A stretch of DNA of 64,000 nucleotides from Micromonospora solifontis (GTDB lineage Bacteria; Actinomycetota; Actinomycetes; Mycobacteriales; Micromonosporaceae), in the NCBI RefSeq assembly GCF_003725545.1, contig NZ_RJLN01000017.1:1-64000 (forward strand), in the 5' to 3' direction. Below, piece after piece: positions 1 through 9,007 of the stretch. The translations under genes and the position numbers were made by a program. Within the stretch, counting starts at the first letter, position 1, and every line of letters begins with the position of its first letter. Below the pieces are notes generated by a model. The model worked only from the letters and a program-made list of their open reading frames with translations, made no database searches and was not told the DNA's origin.

Positions 1-10
1 AAGAGCCGGG

Positions 11-523
11 TCAGCGCACCGGGGCGGGGCGCAACACGGCCGGGCGCGCGGCGGTCGGCGGCTCGCCGATGGTGGCGACCAGCCGCTCGGCGGGGGTCCG
101 CAGCCGGGTCCGGAAGGCGTGGTGGAGCAGGGCGTCGAGCTGCCACACCTGCTTCGGGTGGTGGGTACGGATGAGGAACCGCTCGCGGATCCCGTCGATC
201 GCGGTGGCCGCCAGCTCGACGCACTGCGAGCGCGCGTCGGGGCTCCAGGTGACGTTGCTCAGCTCGCGCAGTTCGGTGTTGAGGTGCAGCCGCAGCCGGT
301 GCAGCACCCGGGTCTGCCGGGTCACCACCAGGCGGCGGTGGGTGAGCAGCATCAGGTACTCGCCGCCGGTCGGGTGGTCCGGGCGGCTGCACCGGGTGAC
401 CAGGATGGTGGCGTCGCCGGAGCCGACGCACCGGCGGAAGATCGGCATGTGCCGGGTGACGGTCTGGGTCGCCAGGCCGGTCTCGGCGGCGGCCGGAAGG
501 AACGTTCGCGAGAACACGTCCAT
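11..523 (-). CDS. hypothetical protein, possible PH-like fold
   Basis: Uncharacterised soluble protein of about 170 residues. I chose the ATG at 521-523 (MDVFSRTFLP...), because the longer reading frame to 616 adds a poorly conserved-looking, Cys/His-rich stretch. The middle (GGEYLMLLTHRRLVVTRQTR) has the alternating hydrophobic pattern of a small beta-sandwich such as bacterial PH-like domains, followed by a helical tail. No signal peptide, membrane segment or catalytic motif is visible. It lies upstream of, and on the same strand as, nothing else within the window, so its operon context is unknown. The function is not known to me. Confidence 0.6.
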   Translation of the reverse strand: MDVFSRTFLPAAAETGLATQTVTRHMPIFRRCVGSGDATILVTRCSRPDHPTGGEYLMLLTHRRLVVTRQTRVLHRLRLHLNTELRELSNVTWSPDARSQCVELAATAIDGIRERFLIRTHHPKQVWQLDALLHHAFRTRLRTPAERLVATIGEPPTAARPAVLRPAPVR

Positions 524-676
524 GCAAGATGCAACGAGCATGTACGCAGGAGTGATATGGCTCACTCGGGAATTGCGGAACTTCCACCCGTGCAAATCGC
601 ACCGGCGGTGCGACATCCGAACATACGACGGCCCGCGCCGGCGTCCGGCGCGGGCCGTCGGGGACGGAAGGGGCGC

Positions 677-2272
677 TCAGAGCAGCGGCGTCATGCTGCC
701 CCAGCCGGTGCCGATCCGGACCGCGGAGGCGTAGGCGCTGCCGGTCCACCGGTACAGGTAGAGGTAGCCGCTGGACTTCTGCACCGCGACCATGTCCGGC
801 CGGCCGTCCCGGTCGAAGTCGCCGACCTGGACCAGGTCCCGCATGGTGTTCCAGCCGCTGCCGACCTTGGTCCGGGTGGTGAAGGCACCCGAGCGTCCCG
901 GGTAGAGGTACAGGTAGCCGGTGCTCTTCTCTCGCGCCACCAGGTCGGGGTAGCCGTCGGCGTTGAAGTCGCCGCCGCCGTTCAGCTCGTCCACGGTGTT
1001 CCAGCCCGCGCCGAGATAGATGCGGGTCTTGAACGCGGTGCCCCCGGTGCCCGGGTACAGGTACATCGCCCCGGTGGAGGAGTTCACCGCGACGAGGTCC
1101 TGGTAGCCGTCGCGGTTGTAGTCCCCGACCGGGGTGATCTCCCGGAAGCCGTTCCAGCCGGCGCCGAGGTAGATCCGGCTGGTGGGGGTCGACCCGTTGC
1201 CCGGGTAGAGCCAGAGGTAACCGGTCGACTTCTCCCGGGCCACGAGGTCCTCCCCGCCCGACTTGTCGAAGTTGCCGGCCCGGAAGATCGTGTCCATGCT
1301 GTTCCAGCCGGAGCCGAGGCTCAGCCGGCCGCTCAGGCTGGTGCCGTTGCCGCCGTACAGGTAGAGCCGGCCCGTGGACGGCTCCCGGTAGGCCACGTCC
1401 GACCAGCCGTTGCCGGTGTAGTCGCCGAACGGGGTGGCCGGGATCGGGGCGACGTCGAGGTAGTCGCGGTCGATGTTGATGGTGACGTTGCCGTACGTCT
1501 CGTCGCGCGGGCCGCCGTGCTGCTTCATCCGCCGCTTCGGCGACCAGTAGCCGGCCGGGATGCCCGCGTCGGAGACCGTCGCCTTGTCGTCCCAGCGGGC
1601 GAAGTGCACGTAGTCGGGGCGTACGTAGCCGGCGGTGTTGTACGCGGCCACCTGGTCGGGCACGCCGCGCGCCATGCTGCTGTAGAAGCCGGAGAGGTAG
1701 CCCTGGTCGTGCAGGCGCGCGGTCCACGCGCTCATGAAGGTGGTGACCGCCGTGGTGCAGGCGGCGTCCCCACCGTCGTAGTCCTCCATGTCGTAGACCA
1801 GCACGCTCTCCCGGGGGAGGCCGAGGTTCTGCGCCTGGAGGATGGCGTCGTCGGCCTGGGCCCGGCCCTGCGCGGCGGCCTGCGTCGGGTCGATCCGGGC
1901 CTCGGTGGTGACCAGGCAGGGCGCCTGCAGGCCGACGTACATCGGGACCAGGTGCCAGCCCGCCGCCACCTGCTGGGCGACCCACTCCTTGGTCAGGTTG
2001 GGCTGGTCGCAGCCGCGGTTCTCCCCGCCGAAGTAGATGGTGTACGCCCGGTACGGCGAGGCGAGCCAGGCCTGCATCTCGGTGCTGGACGGCGCGCAGT
2101 AGGAGTCGAAGCCGGGACCGGTGAACGTGCCGGGCTGCGGACCGATGGCCGCCTCGGCGGGGGCCGTGGTGGCGGCGAGCGCGGTGCCGGCGCCGAGGAC
2201 GGCGGCGGCCGTGGCGGCCAGCGTCCGGCGGGCGGCGCGGCGCAGCCCGAACCGCGAGAAGGTGGGTGTCAT
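677..2272 (-). CDS. secreted DUF1906 glycoside-hydrolase-like protein with VCBS/FG-GAP repeats
   Basis: Secreted protein of 531 residues. The N-terminus carries an arginine-rich, Tat-like signal (LRRAARRTL, then an Ala-rich core ending near PAEA). Residues about 50-270 match the DUF1906 (Rv2525c-like) TIM-barrel family: GPGFDSYCAPS start, YTIYFGGENRGC, YDMEDYDGG acidic strand. From about 280 to the end there are five copies of an FG-GAP/VCBS-type repeat, each with a D-x-D/N-x-D-G calcium-loop motif (GDYNRDGYQDLVA, GDFDRDGRPDMVA) followed by a YLYLYPG strand, which suggests a small propeller. In the family the barrel is thought to act on cell-wall or extracellular glycans, but activity is unproven. 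It is monocistronic, with an ATG at 2272. Confidence 0.88.
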   Translation of the reverse strand: MTPTFSRFGLRRAARRTLAATAAAVLGAGTALAATTAPAEAAIGPQPGTFTGPGFDSYCAPSSTEMQAWLASPYRAYTIYFGGENRGCDQPNLTKEWVAQQVAAGWHLVPMYVGLQAPCLVTTEARIDPTQAAAQGRAQADDAILQAQNLGLPRESVLVYDMEDYDGGDAACTTAVTTFMSAWTARLHDQGYLSGFYSSMARGVPDQVAAYNTAGYVRPDYVHFARWDDKATVSDAGIPAGYWSPKRRMKQHGGPRDETYGNVTINIDRDYLDVAPIPATPFGDYTGNGWSDVAYREPSTGRLYLYGGNGTSLSGRLSLGSGWNSMDTIFRAGNFDKSGGEDLVAREKSTGYLWLYPGNGSTPTSRIYLGAGWNGFREITPVGDYNRDGYQDLVAVNSSTGAMYLYPGTGGTAFKTRIYLGAGWNTVDELNGGGDFNADGYPDLVAREKSTGYLYLYPGRSGAFTTRTKVGSGWNTMRDLVQVGDFDRDGRPDMVAVQKSSGYLYLYRWTGSAYASAVRIGTGWGSMTPLL

Positions 2273-2466
2273 GATTCCCCGAATCTGTCCCCGTGGTCAG
2301 AAGGCCGGCGGGCAGACCTGTGAACGTCCCTCGCCTCGCGCCGGCCTCCCGATTCTTGCCATGCCGAGGGCCGCCTGTCGAGGCCGCAACTGGACCTCGT
2401 CCTATTGAGACCGATTCGTCGGCCCGCGCAGTGACTGTCCGTTCGGTCCCGGTACCACCGCCGGCG

Positions 2467-3459
2467 TCAGGCCGGATTCGCGCCGAACACCTCGCCGAGC
2501 CAACCGGGCACCGCCGCCGCGTACTCGGCCCGGGCCGGGTCGGGGGTGTGCAGGGCGCGCCGCCAGGAGAGCGCCCGGCTGACCGTGGCCACCGTCATGG
2601 CGAGGCCGGCCGCCTCCCGTAACGTCGCCCGGTCGTACCGGTCGGTCCACGCCTCCAGGTACGCGTCGCGGAGCCGGTGCAGCACCGGGTCGCCGGGCGT
2701 CAACTCGGCGCCGTACGCGACCGAGCGCAGCGTCACCAGCAGCGTGCCGAAGGGATGGGCCACCGAGGCGTCGCCCCAGTCGAAGAAGCGGTACCCGGCG
2801 TCGGTGACGAAGACGTTGCCGTCGTGCAGGTCGTCGTGCTGGATGCTGGCGGCGATGCCGATCTCGGCGAGCCGCCGGCAGAGCCCGTCGAACTCCGGCC
2901 GGTACGCCCGCAGCCGCTCGTGCAACTCCGGGCTCAGCCCGTCCTCCGCCCCGAGCAGCAGGGCCTCCTCGTCGTCGAGCAGCCCGTCGAGGAGCGCCGG
3001 CATCGACGCCGGACGCTGGTCCGGCACCCCGGCGGCGATCAGCTGCTCCGCCTGCGGCGCGATGGCGATCTGGAGCGCCGCGTACGCCGGCAGCACCCGC
3101 TCCCAGTGGCTCGGGTCCGGTCCGCCGGCCAGCACGTCCCGCAGGCTCGGGCCACCGTCGGGAAGCAGGGACCAGCCGCGCCCGGCGTCCACCGCGATCG
3201 GGTCGAGCACGGCGCCGGGGGCGAGCCGGGCCAGCTCGGCCAGCAGCGCGGCCTCGTACCGGGTGCCGGGGTTGTTGGCCTTGAACCACACCGGGCCGGC
3301 GGCGGTGGGCACCTGCCACACCTCCGACCAGGGACGGACCCGGGTGGTGACCTCGCCGGTCACCCGGTGGCCGTGGCGGGCCAGCTCGTCCGCCAGCCAG
3401 GCGTGCGCGTCGGGCCGCCACCCCGCGGTGAACCGGCCGGTCGAGGAAATCATCGTCAC
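2467..3459 (-). CDS. aminoglycoside phosphotransferase-fold kinase
   Basis: APH-family small-molecule kinase of 330 residues, cytoplasmic. The catalytic loop HDDLHDGNVF (about 208-217) supplies the Asp base and the metal-binding Asn, and FFDWGDASVAHPF supplies the DFG-equivalent Asp; WFKANN holds the ATP-binding Lys. The natural substrate cannot be told from sequence; many homologues phosphorylate metabolites rather than antibiotics. The GTG at 3459 is chosen because TACCCT (minus strand, 3467-3472) lies seven bases upstream, the spacing expected for a leaderless mRNA; an ATG two codons later is possible. Confidence 0.88.
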   Translation of the reverse strand: MTMISSTGRFTAGWRPDAHAWLADELARHGHRVTGEVTTRVRPWSEVWQVPTAAGPVWFKANNPGTRYEAALLAELARLAPGAVLDPIAVDAGRGWSLLPDGGPSLRDVLAGGPDPSHWERVLPAYAALQIAIAPQAEQLIAAGVPDQRPASMPALLDGLLDDEEALLLGAEDGLSPELHERLRAYRPEFDGLCRRLAEIGIAASIQHDDLHDGNVFVTDAGYRFFDWGDASVAHPFGTLLVTLRSVAYGAELTPGDPVLHRLRDAYLEAWTDRYDRATLREAAGLAMTVATVSRALSWRRALHTPDPARAEYAAAVPGWLGEVFGANPA

Positions 3460-3511
3460 GCCCGGCAGGGTAGGCGGACCGCCACCCGCCGGGCGAGGCG
3501 ATAAATCCGGC

Positions 3512-4684
3512 TCAGAGCAGCTCGACGATGGTCGCGTTGGCCATCCCGCCGCCCTCGCACATGGTCTGCAGGCCGTAACGGATCCCGTTGTCCCGCATGT
3601 GCTGGAGCATGGTGGTCATGATCCGGGCGCCGGACCCGCCGAGCGGGTGGCCGAGGGCGATCGCCCCGCCGCGCGGGTTCAGCCGCTCCGGGTCCGCCTC
3701 GGTCTCGGCCAGCCAGGCCAGCGGCACGGGGGCGAACGCCTCGTTCACCTCGTACACGCCGATCTCCTCGATGCCCAGCCCCGCGCGGCGCAGCGCCTTC
3801 GCGGTGGCCGGGATGGGGGCGGTGAGCATGGTGACCGGGTCGTCGGCGGCCACCACCGCGGTGTGCACGCGGGCCAGCGGGCGCAGGCCGTGCCGGCTGG
3901 CCCACTCGCTGGTGGTGACCGCCAGCGCGGCGGCGCCGTCGGAGATCTGCGACGCGGAGCCGGCGGTGACCACGCCGTCGGCCTGGAACGGGGTGGCCAG
4001 TTCGCCGAGCTTGGCCAGCGAGGTGTCCCGGCGGATGCCCTCGTCGGCGGCGAACTTGCCGCCGTCCGCGAGCGCCACCGGGGCCAGCTCCGGGTCGAAC
4101 GCGCCCGCGTCCTGCGCGGCGGCCGCCTTCTCGTGGCTGGCCAGCGCGAACTCGTCGAGCTGGGTACGCGAGAACCGCCAGCGCCGGGCGATCAGCTCGG
4201 CGCCGACGCCCTGGTTGAACGGGAGCGGGCTGTCCTCGGCGACGCCTTCGACCCCCCGGTAGCGCTCCAGGATGGCGGGGCTGAACGGCATCCCGCCGGC
4301 GACGCTGGAGCCCATCGGCACCCGGGTCATCGACTCGACGCCACCGGCCACCACCAGGTCGGCCTGTCCGGAGAGGACGGTGGCCGCGGCGAAGTGCAGC
4401 GCCTGCTGGCTGGACCCGCACTGCCGGTCGAGGGTGGTGCCGGGGACCGACTCGGGCCAGCCGGCGGCCAGCACGGCGTTGCGGGCGACGTTCCACGACT
4501 GCTCGCCGACCTGCGACACGCAGCCCCAGACCACGTCGTCGACCTGCCCGGGATCGATCCCGGTCCGCTCGGCGAGGGCCCGCAGCACGTGCGCCGAGAG
4601 GTCGACCGGGTGCACGCCGGCGAGGCTGCCCTTGCGCCGCCCGACCGGGGTCCGTACCGCACCGACGATGACCGCGTCACTCAT
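3512..4684 (-). CDS. acetyl-CoA C-acyltransferase (thiolase)
   Basis: Type II thiolase of 390 residues, the usual family length. It condenses or cleaves acyl-CoA in fatty-acid or related acyl metabolism. The nucleophilic Cys is in DRQCGSSQQALHF (about 89), the His in GHPLGGSGARI (about 347) and the second Cys in CEGGGMANA (about 377). A Shine-Dalgarno GGGGAG sits five bases before the ATG at 4684. No beta-oxidation partner is adjacent, so the pathway direction is not evident. Confidence 0.95.
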   Translation of the reverse strand: MSDAVIVGAVRTPVGRRKGSLAGVHPVDLSAHVLRALAERTGIDPGQVDDVVWGCVSQVGEQSWNVARNAVLAAGWPESVPGTTLDRQCGSSQQALHFAAATVLSGQADLVVAGGVESMTRVPMGSSVAGGMPFSPAILERYRGVEGVAEDSPLPFNQGVGAELIARRWRFSRTQLDEFALASHEKAAAAQDAGAFDPELAPVALADGGKFAADEGIRRDTSLAKLGELATPFQADGVVTAGSASQISDGAAALAVTTSEWASRHGLRPLARVHTAVVAADDPVTMLTAPIPATAKALRRAGLGIEEIGVYEVNEAFAPVPLAWLAETEADPERLNPRGGAIALGHPLGGSGARIMTTMLQHMRDNGIRYGLQTMCEGGGMANATIVELL

Positions 4685-4896
4685 GTTTACTCCCCGGTAA
4701 CTTGGGCTGCCCCGATCCTACGTCCTGACCCCTCCGGTCGTCCTCCCCCCGGTTGCTCCCCTCGGCCGCCCTCTCTCGATCGACTCGGGCTGCGGCAGCT
4801 CGCGGTGTCCGGGTGGCCGGACACCCCGACCTGCCGCGAACAGGATCGGTGGGGACGCGCGGGCGGCGGCCCGCGGGCTGGCATGCTGGGGCGGTG

Positions 4897-5346
4897 ATGC
4901 CACCGTCGATCCCGACCCGCCAGTGGCGGGTGCCGCCGGTCCTGCCGGCGGTCAAAGCGGCCGGCGCGCTCGTCCTCGTCGCGCTGGGCCTGCTCTTCGC
5001 CGGTGCGGACCGGGTCCCGTTGGTGCTGGCCGGGCTGGCCGCCGCCGCGCTGCTCGGCTGGGCGGCCCGGGACGTGGTGGCGCCGGTCCGGCTGGCCGTC
5101 GACGCCGACGGGATCACGGTCATCCGGGGGTTCGCCGGTCGGCGGTCGCTGCCGTGGTCGGCCGTGGAGGCCATCCGGGTGGAGCGACGGACCCGGCGCG
5201 GCCTGACCGCCGAGACGCTGGAGGTCGACGCGGGGGAGTCGCTGCACCTGTTCGGCCGGTACGACCTCGACGCGCCGCCGGAGGAGGTCGCCGAGGCGCT
5301 GCGCGCCGCCCGGGCCGCCGCCGGCCGGCCGCGCTCCGCCGGTTAG
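4897..5346 (+). CDS. PH domain-containing membrane protein
   Basis: Protein of about 149 residues. Two hydrophobic segments (about 17-35 and 41-60) form an N-terminal hairpin in the membrane. They are followed by a compact beta-rich domain, LAVDADGITVIRGF...LPWSAVEAIRV, which matches the bacterial PH (bPH6-type) family common in actinobacteria. The ATG at 4897 is preferred; the GTG directly before it is also in frame. It ends 46 bp before the convergent rhomboid gene, with a long hairpin between them. Its role is unknown; related proteins are membrane-anchored and often co-purify with the envelope. Confidence 0.8.
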   Translation: MPPSIPTRQWRVPPVLPAVKAAGALVLVALGLLFAGADRVPLVLAGLAAAALLGWAARDVVAPVRLAVDADGITVIRGFAGRRSLPWSAVEAIRVERRTRRGLTAETLEVDAGESLHLFGRYDLDAPPEEVAEALRAARAAAGRPRSAG

Positions 5347-5347
5347 C

Positions 5348-5389
5348 AAGGGCCCCTTTTTATCGCCCAGGCGATAAAAAGGGGCCCTT
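5348..5389. terminator. bidirectional hairpin terminator, GGGGCCC repeat family
   Basis: A perfect 20-bp inverted repeat (left arm AAGGGCCCCTTTTTATCGCC, loop CA) between convergent genes. The T5 and A5 runs inside the arms would give a U-rich flank on either strand. It belongs to a family also seen near 25775, 34306 and 43338. Confidence 0.85.
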
Positions 5390-5391
5390 CC

Positions 5392-6330
5392 TTACAGCAG
5401 CATGGCGGTGCGGACCAGCACCAGGCCGAGCAGCGCCACCGCGATGATCGCGCCGCCGGTCGCCTGGAACACGGTCCGTCGCATCCGTGGCGCGTACGCC
5501 AGGACCAGCGCCATCAGCGCGCCGGTGACCAGGCCGCCCAGGTGACCGGCGATCGAGATGCCCGGCACGGTGAAGGTGAAGATCAGGTTGATCACCAGGA
5601 TCGGCACGATGGACGAGGTGTCCCGGCCGAGCCGGCGCATGATCACGAAGATCGCCGCGAAGAGGCCGAAGATGGCGGTCGACGCCCCGACGGTCGCGGA
5701 GCGCGGGTCGCTGAACACGTAGGCCGCCACGTTGCCGCCAAGTCCGGCGATCAGATAGAGCGCGAGGAAGCGCAGCGGGCCGAGCGCCGCCTCCAGAGCC
5801 CGGCCGAGCACCCAGAGCGCCCACATGTTGAGCAGCAGGTGCACCACGCCGTAGTGCAGGAACATCGCGGTGACCAGCCGGTACCACTGCCCCTCGGCAA
5901 CCCCGCCGAGGATGCCGTTCGGGAGGGTCGCCCGGCCCAGCACCGCACCCCAGTCGGTCAGCGGAGTCGGCCCACCCATCAGGCCACCCAGACCACCGCC
6001 GGCGACCGCCGTCCCGCTCCGGGCCGAGGCGATGGACAGCAGCATGACCAGCACGTTCAGGGCGATCAGCGTCTTGGTGACGTAGCCCTGACGGCCGGCG
6101 GCACCGCCACCGAAGGCGGTACGCGCCGGCCGTACGCTGCGGCGTCCCTCGCTGACGCACTCCGGGCACTGGTGCCCGACGGAGGCCTCCCGCATGCACT
6201 CGGGGCAGATCGGCCGGTCACAGCGGGTGCACCGGACGTACGTGGCCCGATCGGGGTGCCGGTAGCAGACCGGTGCGGTCGGCACCGGCCCGTCGGTGGC
6301 GTCACCTGCCTGCCCGGAGCGCTCAGTCAT
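5392..6330 (-). CDS. rhomboid family intramembrane serine protease with N-terminal zinc ribbon
   Basis: Membrane protease of 312 residues. Residues about 22-58 form a Cys/His-rich B-box-like zinc module (CYRHP, CTRCDRPICPECM, HQCPECV). The remaining six or so hydrophobic segments form the rhomboid core, with the catalytic Ser in GASTAIFGL (about 217) and the His in SIAGHLGGLVTG (about 266). It cleaves transmembrane substrates in the bilayer; substrates are unknown. The ATG at 6330 has TACCTT (minus strand, 6338-6343) seven bases upstream, a leaderless arrangement. It lies next to a cyclophilin gene, an arrangement I recall from other actinobacteria. Confidence 0.92.
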   Translation of the reverse strand: MTERSGQAGDATDGPVPTAPVCYRHPDRATYVRCTRCDRPICPECMREASVGHQCPECVSEGRRSVRPARTAFGGGAAGRQGYVTKTLIALNVLVMLLSIASARSGTAVAGGGLGGLMGGPTPLTDWGAVLGRATLPNGILGGVAEGQWYRLVTAMFLHYGVVHLLLNMWALWVLGRALEAALGPLRFLALYLIAGLGGNVAAYVFSDPRSATVGASTAIFGLFAAIFVIMRRLGRDTSSIVPILVINLIFTFTVPGISIAGHLGGLVTGALMALVLAYAPRMRRTVFQATGGAIIAVALLGLVLVRTAMLL

Positions 6331-6355
6331 GCGAGCAAAGGTACCCGGGGACCGC

Positions 6356-6886
6356 TCAGGCGGGCTTGCGCTCGATCTCGACGCGCTCGATGACGACGTC
6401 CTGGAGCGGCCGGTCGCTCGGGCCGGTCGGGGTGTTCGCGATCGAGTCGACGACCTTGGCCGACTGCTCGTCCGCCACCTGGCCGAAGATGGTGTGCCGG
6501 TTGTTCAGGTGCGGCGTCGGCGACACGGTGATGAAGAACTGCGAGCCGTTGGTGCCCGGCCCGGCGTTCGCCATCGCCAGCAGGTACGGCCGGTCGAAGC
6601 GCAGTTCCGGGTGGAACTCGTCGGCGAACTTGTAGCCCGGGCCGCCGCGGCCGGTGCCGGTCGGGTCGCCCATCTGGATCATGAAGCCGCTGATCACCCG
6701 GTGCGAGATGGTGCCGTCGTAGTACGGCCCGCTGCCCGGCTGGCCGGTGCGCGGGTCGGTGTACTCCCGGGTCCCCTCGGCCAGCTCGACGAAGTTGCGG
6801 ACGGTCTTCGGCGCGTGGTTCGGGAAGAGCTCCAGCCGGATCGGGCCAGCGTTGGTGTGCAAGGTGGCGTAGACAGCCTCGGCCAC
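6356..6886 (-). CDS. peptidyl-prolyl cis-trans isomerase, cyclophilin type
   Basis: Cyclophilin of 176 residues that catalyses proline isomerisation during folding; no signal peptide, so cytoplasmic. Active-site landmarks are FHPELRFDRPYLLAMANAGP and GSQFFITVSPTPHLNNRHT, with ISHRVISGFMIQMGD near residue 63. The start is a GTG at 6886 preceded by GAGGAG five bases away. It is transcribed away from the DUF5324-like gene, with 117 bp between their starts. Confidence 0.95.
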   Translation of the reverse strand: MAEAVYATLHTNAGPIRLELFPNHAPKTVRNFVELAEGTREYTDPRTGQPGSGPYYDGTISHRVISGFMIQMGDPTGTGRGGPGYKFADEFHPELRFDRPYLLAMANAGPGTNGSQFFITVSPTPHLNNRHTIFGQVADEQSAKVVDSIANTPTGPSDRPLQDVVIERVEIERKPA

Positions 6887-7003
6887 GGGTACTCCTCACT
6901 CGTTGGTCAGTTCCATGCGGATCCTCCCATGTGCCCGATCTGGCCATGCGGAGGCATCCGAAGGTGGAGGATGACGGAGGAACAACTCCCAGGAGGTGGG
7001 ACC

Positions 7004-7789
7004 GTGTTTGGAATCGGGCGGCGCAAGACCCAGGGGCAGCTCGCGAAGGCGGAGCTGAACCAGGGCATCGGTCACCTGAGGCAGGCCGCGACGCACGCGG
7101 CGAAGGGTGCCGGCGCCACGGTCGGCCCGCGGGTCGAGGCAGCCCGGGTCGCCGTCGCGCCCACCGCGATGCTGGTCCGGGACCGGGCGTCGAGCGGTGT
7201 CGCCTCGACGGCCGCGGCCCTCGCGCCGCTGCTGATGGCGATGCGCAACGCGCAGGCCGAGACCGCGGCGAAGAACCTGAAGGGCCGCAAGGCCGCCGCC
7301 GCCAAGCAGGCCGCCGTGTCGAAGAAGGTCAAGGCCAAGAACATGAAGATCGCCAGGAAGAAGCAGAAGAGGTCGCGCGGCATGATGGCCGGCCTGCTGG
7401 CCGCCGGCACCGTCGCCGGCCTGGCCGGAGCGATGGCCATGCGCCGCCGCCGCGAGCAGCTGGAGTGGACCGAGTACGACCCGACCGGCAAGCTCGACGA
7501 GACGCGCACGGAGCAGCTTGAGCCGCTGCGCGAGGACGTGGACACCATCGTGGTGGAGACCCCGGACCCGGCCGCGAAGGTGACCCGGACCGGTGCCGGC
7601 AGCTCCGCGGTGGCCGGCAGCGGCAGCGCGTCGACCGCCAAGGCGAGCAGCCAGCCGGTGATCCAGCCGAACGACAGGGTCCCCTCGGTCGCCGAGGGTG
7701 CCCGGGACGTCTCCGGCCGCCCGGCCGACGACGTCAGCAAGGCGCTGAACAACGGGAAGAACGCCGCCAAGGCCAGCGGTCGCCGCTGA
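7004..7789 (+). CDS. DUF5324-like Ala/Lys-rich membrane-associated protein
   Basis: Protein of about 261 residues with no recognised enzymatic motif. The first 130 residues are Ala-rich helices with alternating charge (likely coiled coil) ending in a strongly basic run (KKVKAKNMKIARKKQKRSRG). One transmembrane segment follows (about 127-146, MMAGLLAAGTVAGLAGAMAM), then a low-complexity acidic tail. The GTG at 7004 follows AGGAGGTGG at 6991; an in-frame ATG at 6971 would add 11 residues. A protein of this kind sits beside the cyclophilin and rhomboid genes in Streptomyces (DUF5324, from memory), which supports the name but gives no function. Confidence 0.7.
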   Translation: MFGIGRRKTQGQLAKAELNQGIGHLRQAATHAAKGAGATVGPRVEAARVAVAPTAMLVRDRASSGVASTAAALAPLLMAMRNAQAETAAKNLKGRKAAAAKQAAVSKKVKAKNMKIARKKQKRSRGMMAGLLAAGTVAGLAGAMAMRRRREQLEWTEYDPTGKLDETRTEQLEPLREDVDTIVVETPDPAAKVTRTGAGSSAVAGSGSASTAKASSQPVIQPNDRVPSVAEGARDVSGRPADDVSKALNNGKNAAKASGRR

Positions 7790-7804
7790 CCCGGCGGTCC
7801 GCGA

Positions 7805-7845
7805 AAGCGCCGGCGCGTGGGGTACGCCCCGCGCGGCCGGCGCTT
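7805..7845. terminator. hairpin between convergent genes
   Basis: AAGCGCCGG pairs with CCGGCGCTT, and an inner CGCG-T-GGGG pairs with CCCC-GCGCG. It lies between the DUF5324-like gene and corA, which end facing each other. There is no U-tract. Confidence 0.7.
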
Positions 7846-7858
7846 CGGCGTTCCCGGG

Positions 7859-9007
7859 TTACAGCCAGCCGTTGCGCCGGAACCAGCGGTACAGGATGAA
7901 CGACAGGGCCAGGTTCACGGCCCAGATGCCCGGATAGCCGTACGTCCACTTCAGCTCCGGCATGTTCTCGAAGTTCATGCCGTAGATGCCGGCGATCGCG
8001 GTCCACACCGCGCCGATGGCGGCCCAGGCCGCGATCTTGCGCATGTCGTTGTTCTGGTCGACGGTGACCTGGGCCAGTCGCGCCTGGAGGATCGAGTTGA
8101 GCAGGTCGTCGTAGGAGTTGACCTGCTCGACCGTGCGGCTGAGGTGGTCCTGCACGTCCCGGAAGTAGCGCCGGACCTCCTGCGGCACGTCCCGGTTGAC
8201 CTGCGAGGTGAGGGTGAGCAGCGGGCGCTGCAACGGCACCACCGCCCGCTTGAACTCCACCAGTTCCCGCTTCATCTGGTAGATCCGCTGGATCCGGCCG
8301 CTGCCCTGCCGGTCGAAGACGTCCGCCTCCAGCACGTCGAGGTCGTCCTCCAGCCGGTCGGCGACCTCCAGGTAGAGGTCCACCACCCGGTCGGTGACCG
8401 CGTACGCCACCGCCCACGGGCCGTGCTCCAGCAGGTCGCGCTTCGCCTCCAGGTCGGCCCGGACCGCGGAGAGCCGGCAGGCGTCCCCGTGCCGGACGCT
8501 GATCAGGAAGTTCGGCCCGATGAAGAGCATCACCTGGCCGGTCTCCACCACCTCGGAGTTCTCGGTCAGCTCGGTGTGCTCGCAGTACCGGGCGGTGCGC
8601 AGCACCAGGAAGGAGACCTCGCCGAAGTGCTCCAGCTTGGGGCGCTGCTCGGCCTTGACCGCGTCCTCCACGGCCAGTTCGTGCAGCCCGTAGGTGGCCG
8701 CGATGGCGCTCATCTCGTCCAGCGCCGGCTCGTGCAGGCCGAGCCAGACGAAGGCGTTCCGCTCCTTGGCGGCCGCGGCCAGGGCGTCGGCGTAGTGCCA
8801 CTCGCCGGGTTGGCGCTCGCCGTCGACGTACAGCCCGCAGTCGACGACCCCACTCCGCCCCGGGCCGGCCGGCTGGGGGGTACGCGGCGAGCCGTCGGCG
8901 TTGAGGATGCGGGACATGGCCCGGACGGGCGCCGCCCAGGCCCGGGGGCGGAGCCCTCGGCCGCCGTTCTGCCCGGCGGTGCGGTCGTTCGCCACTCGGT
9001 CGGTCAT
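7859..9007 (-). CDS. corA: magnesium/cobalt transporter CorA
   Basis: CorA-family divalent cation channel of 382 residues. A long acidic cytoplasmic domain with coiled-coil helices is followed by two C-terminal transmembrane segments. The signature YGMNFENMPE (about 342-351) lies at the end of TM1. It forms pentamers in the inner membrane and imports Mg2+. The start ATG at 9007 is preceded by GGGGAGGGGGCGAG on the minus strand. Confidence 0.95.
   Translation of the reverse strand: MTDRVANDRTAGQNGGRGLRPRAWAAPVRAMSRILNADGSPRTPQPAGPGRSGVVDCGLYVDGERQPGEWHYADALAAAAKERNAFVWLGLHEPALDEMSAIAATYGLHELAVEDAVKAEQRPKLEHFGEVSFLVLRTARYCEHTELTENSEVVETGQVMLFIGPNFLISVRHGDACRLSAVRADLEAKRDLLEHGPWAVAYAVTDRVVDLYLEVADRLEDDLDVLEADVFDRQGSGRIQRIYQMKRELVEFKRAVVPLQRPLLTLTSQVNRDVPQEVRRYFRDVQDHLSRTVEQVNSYDDLLNSILQARLAQVTVDQNNDMRKIAAWAAIGAVWTAIAGIYGMNFENMPELKWTYGYPGIWAVNLALSFILYRWFRRNGWL

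Noticed and set aside
119..2323. Very long plus-strand reading frame opposite the DUF1906 gene
   Set aside because: Antisense shadow: its Val/Gly/Arg-rich composition comes from the third-position GC of the true gene, and it has no domain or ribosome site.
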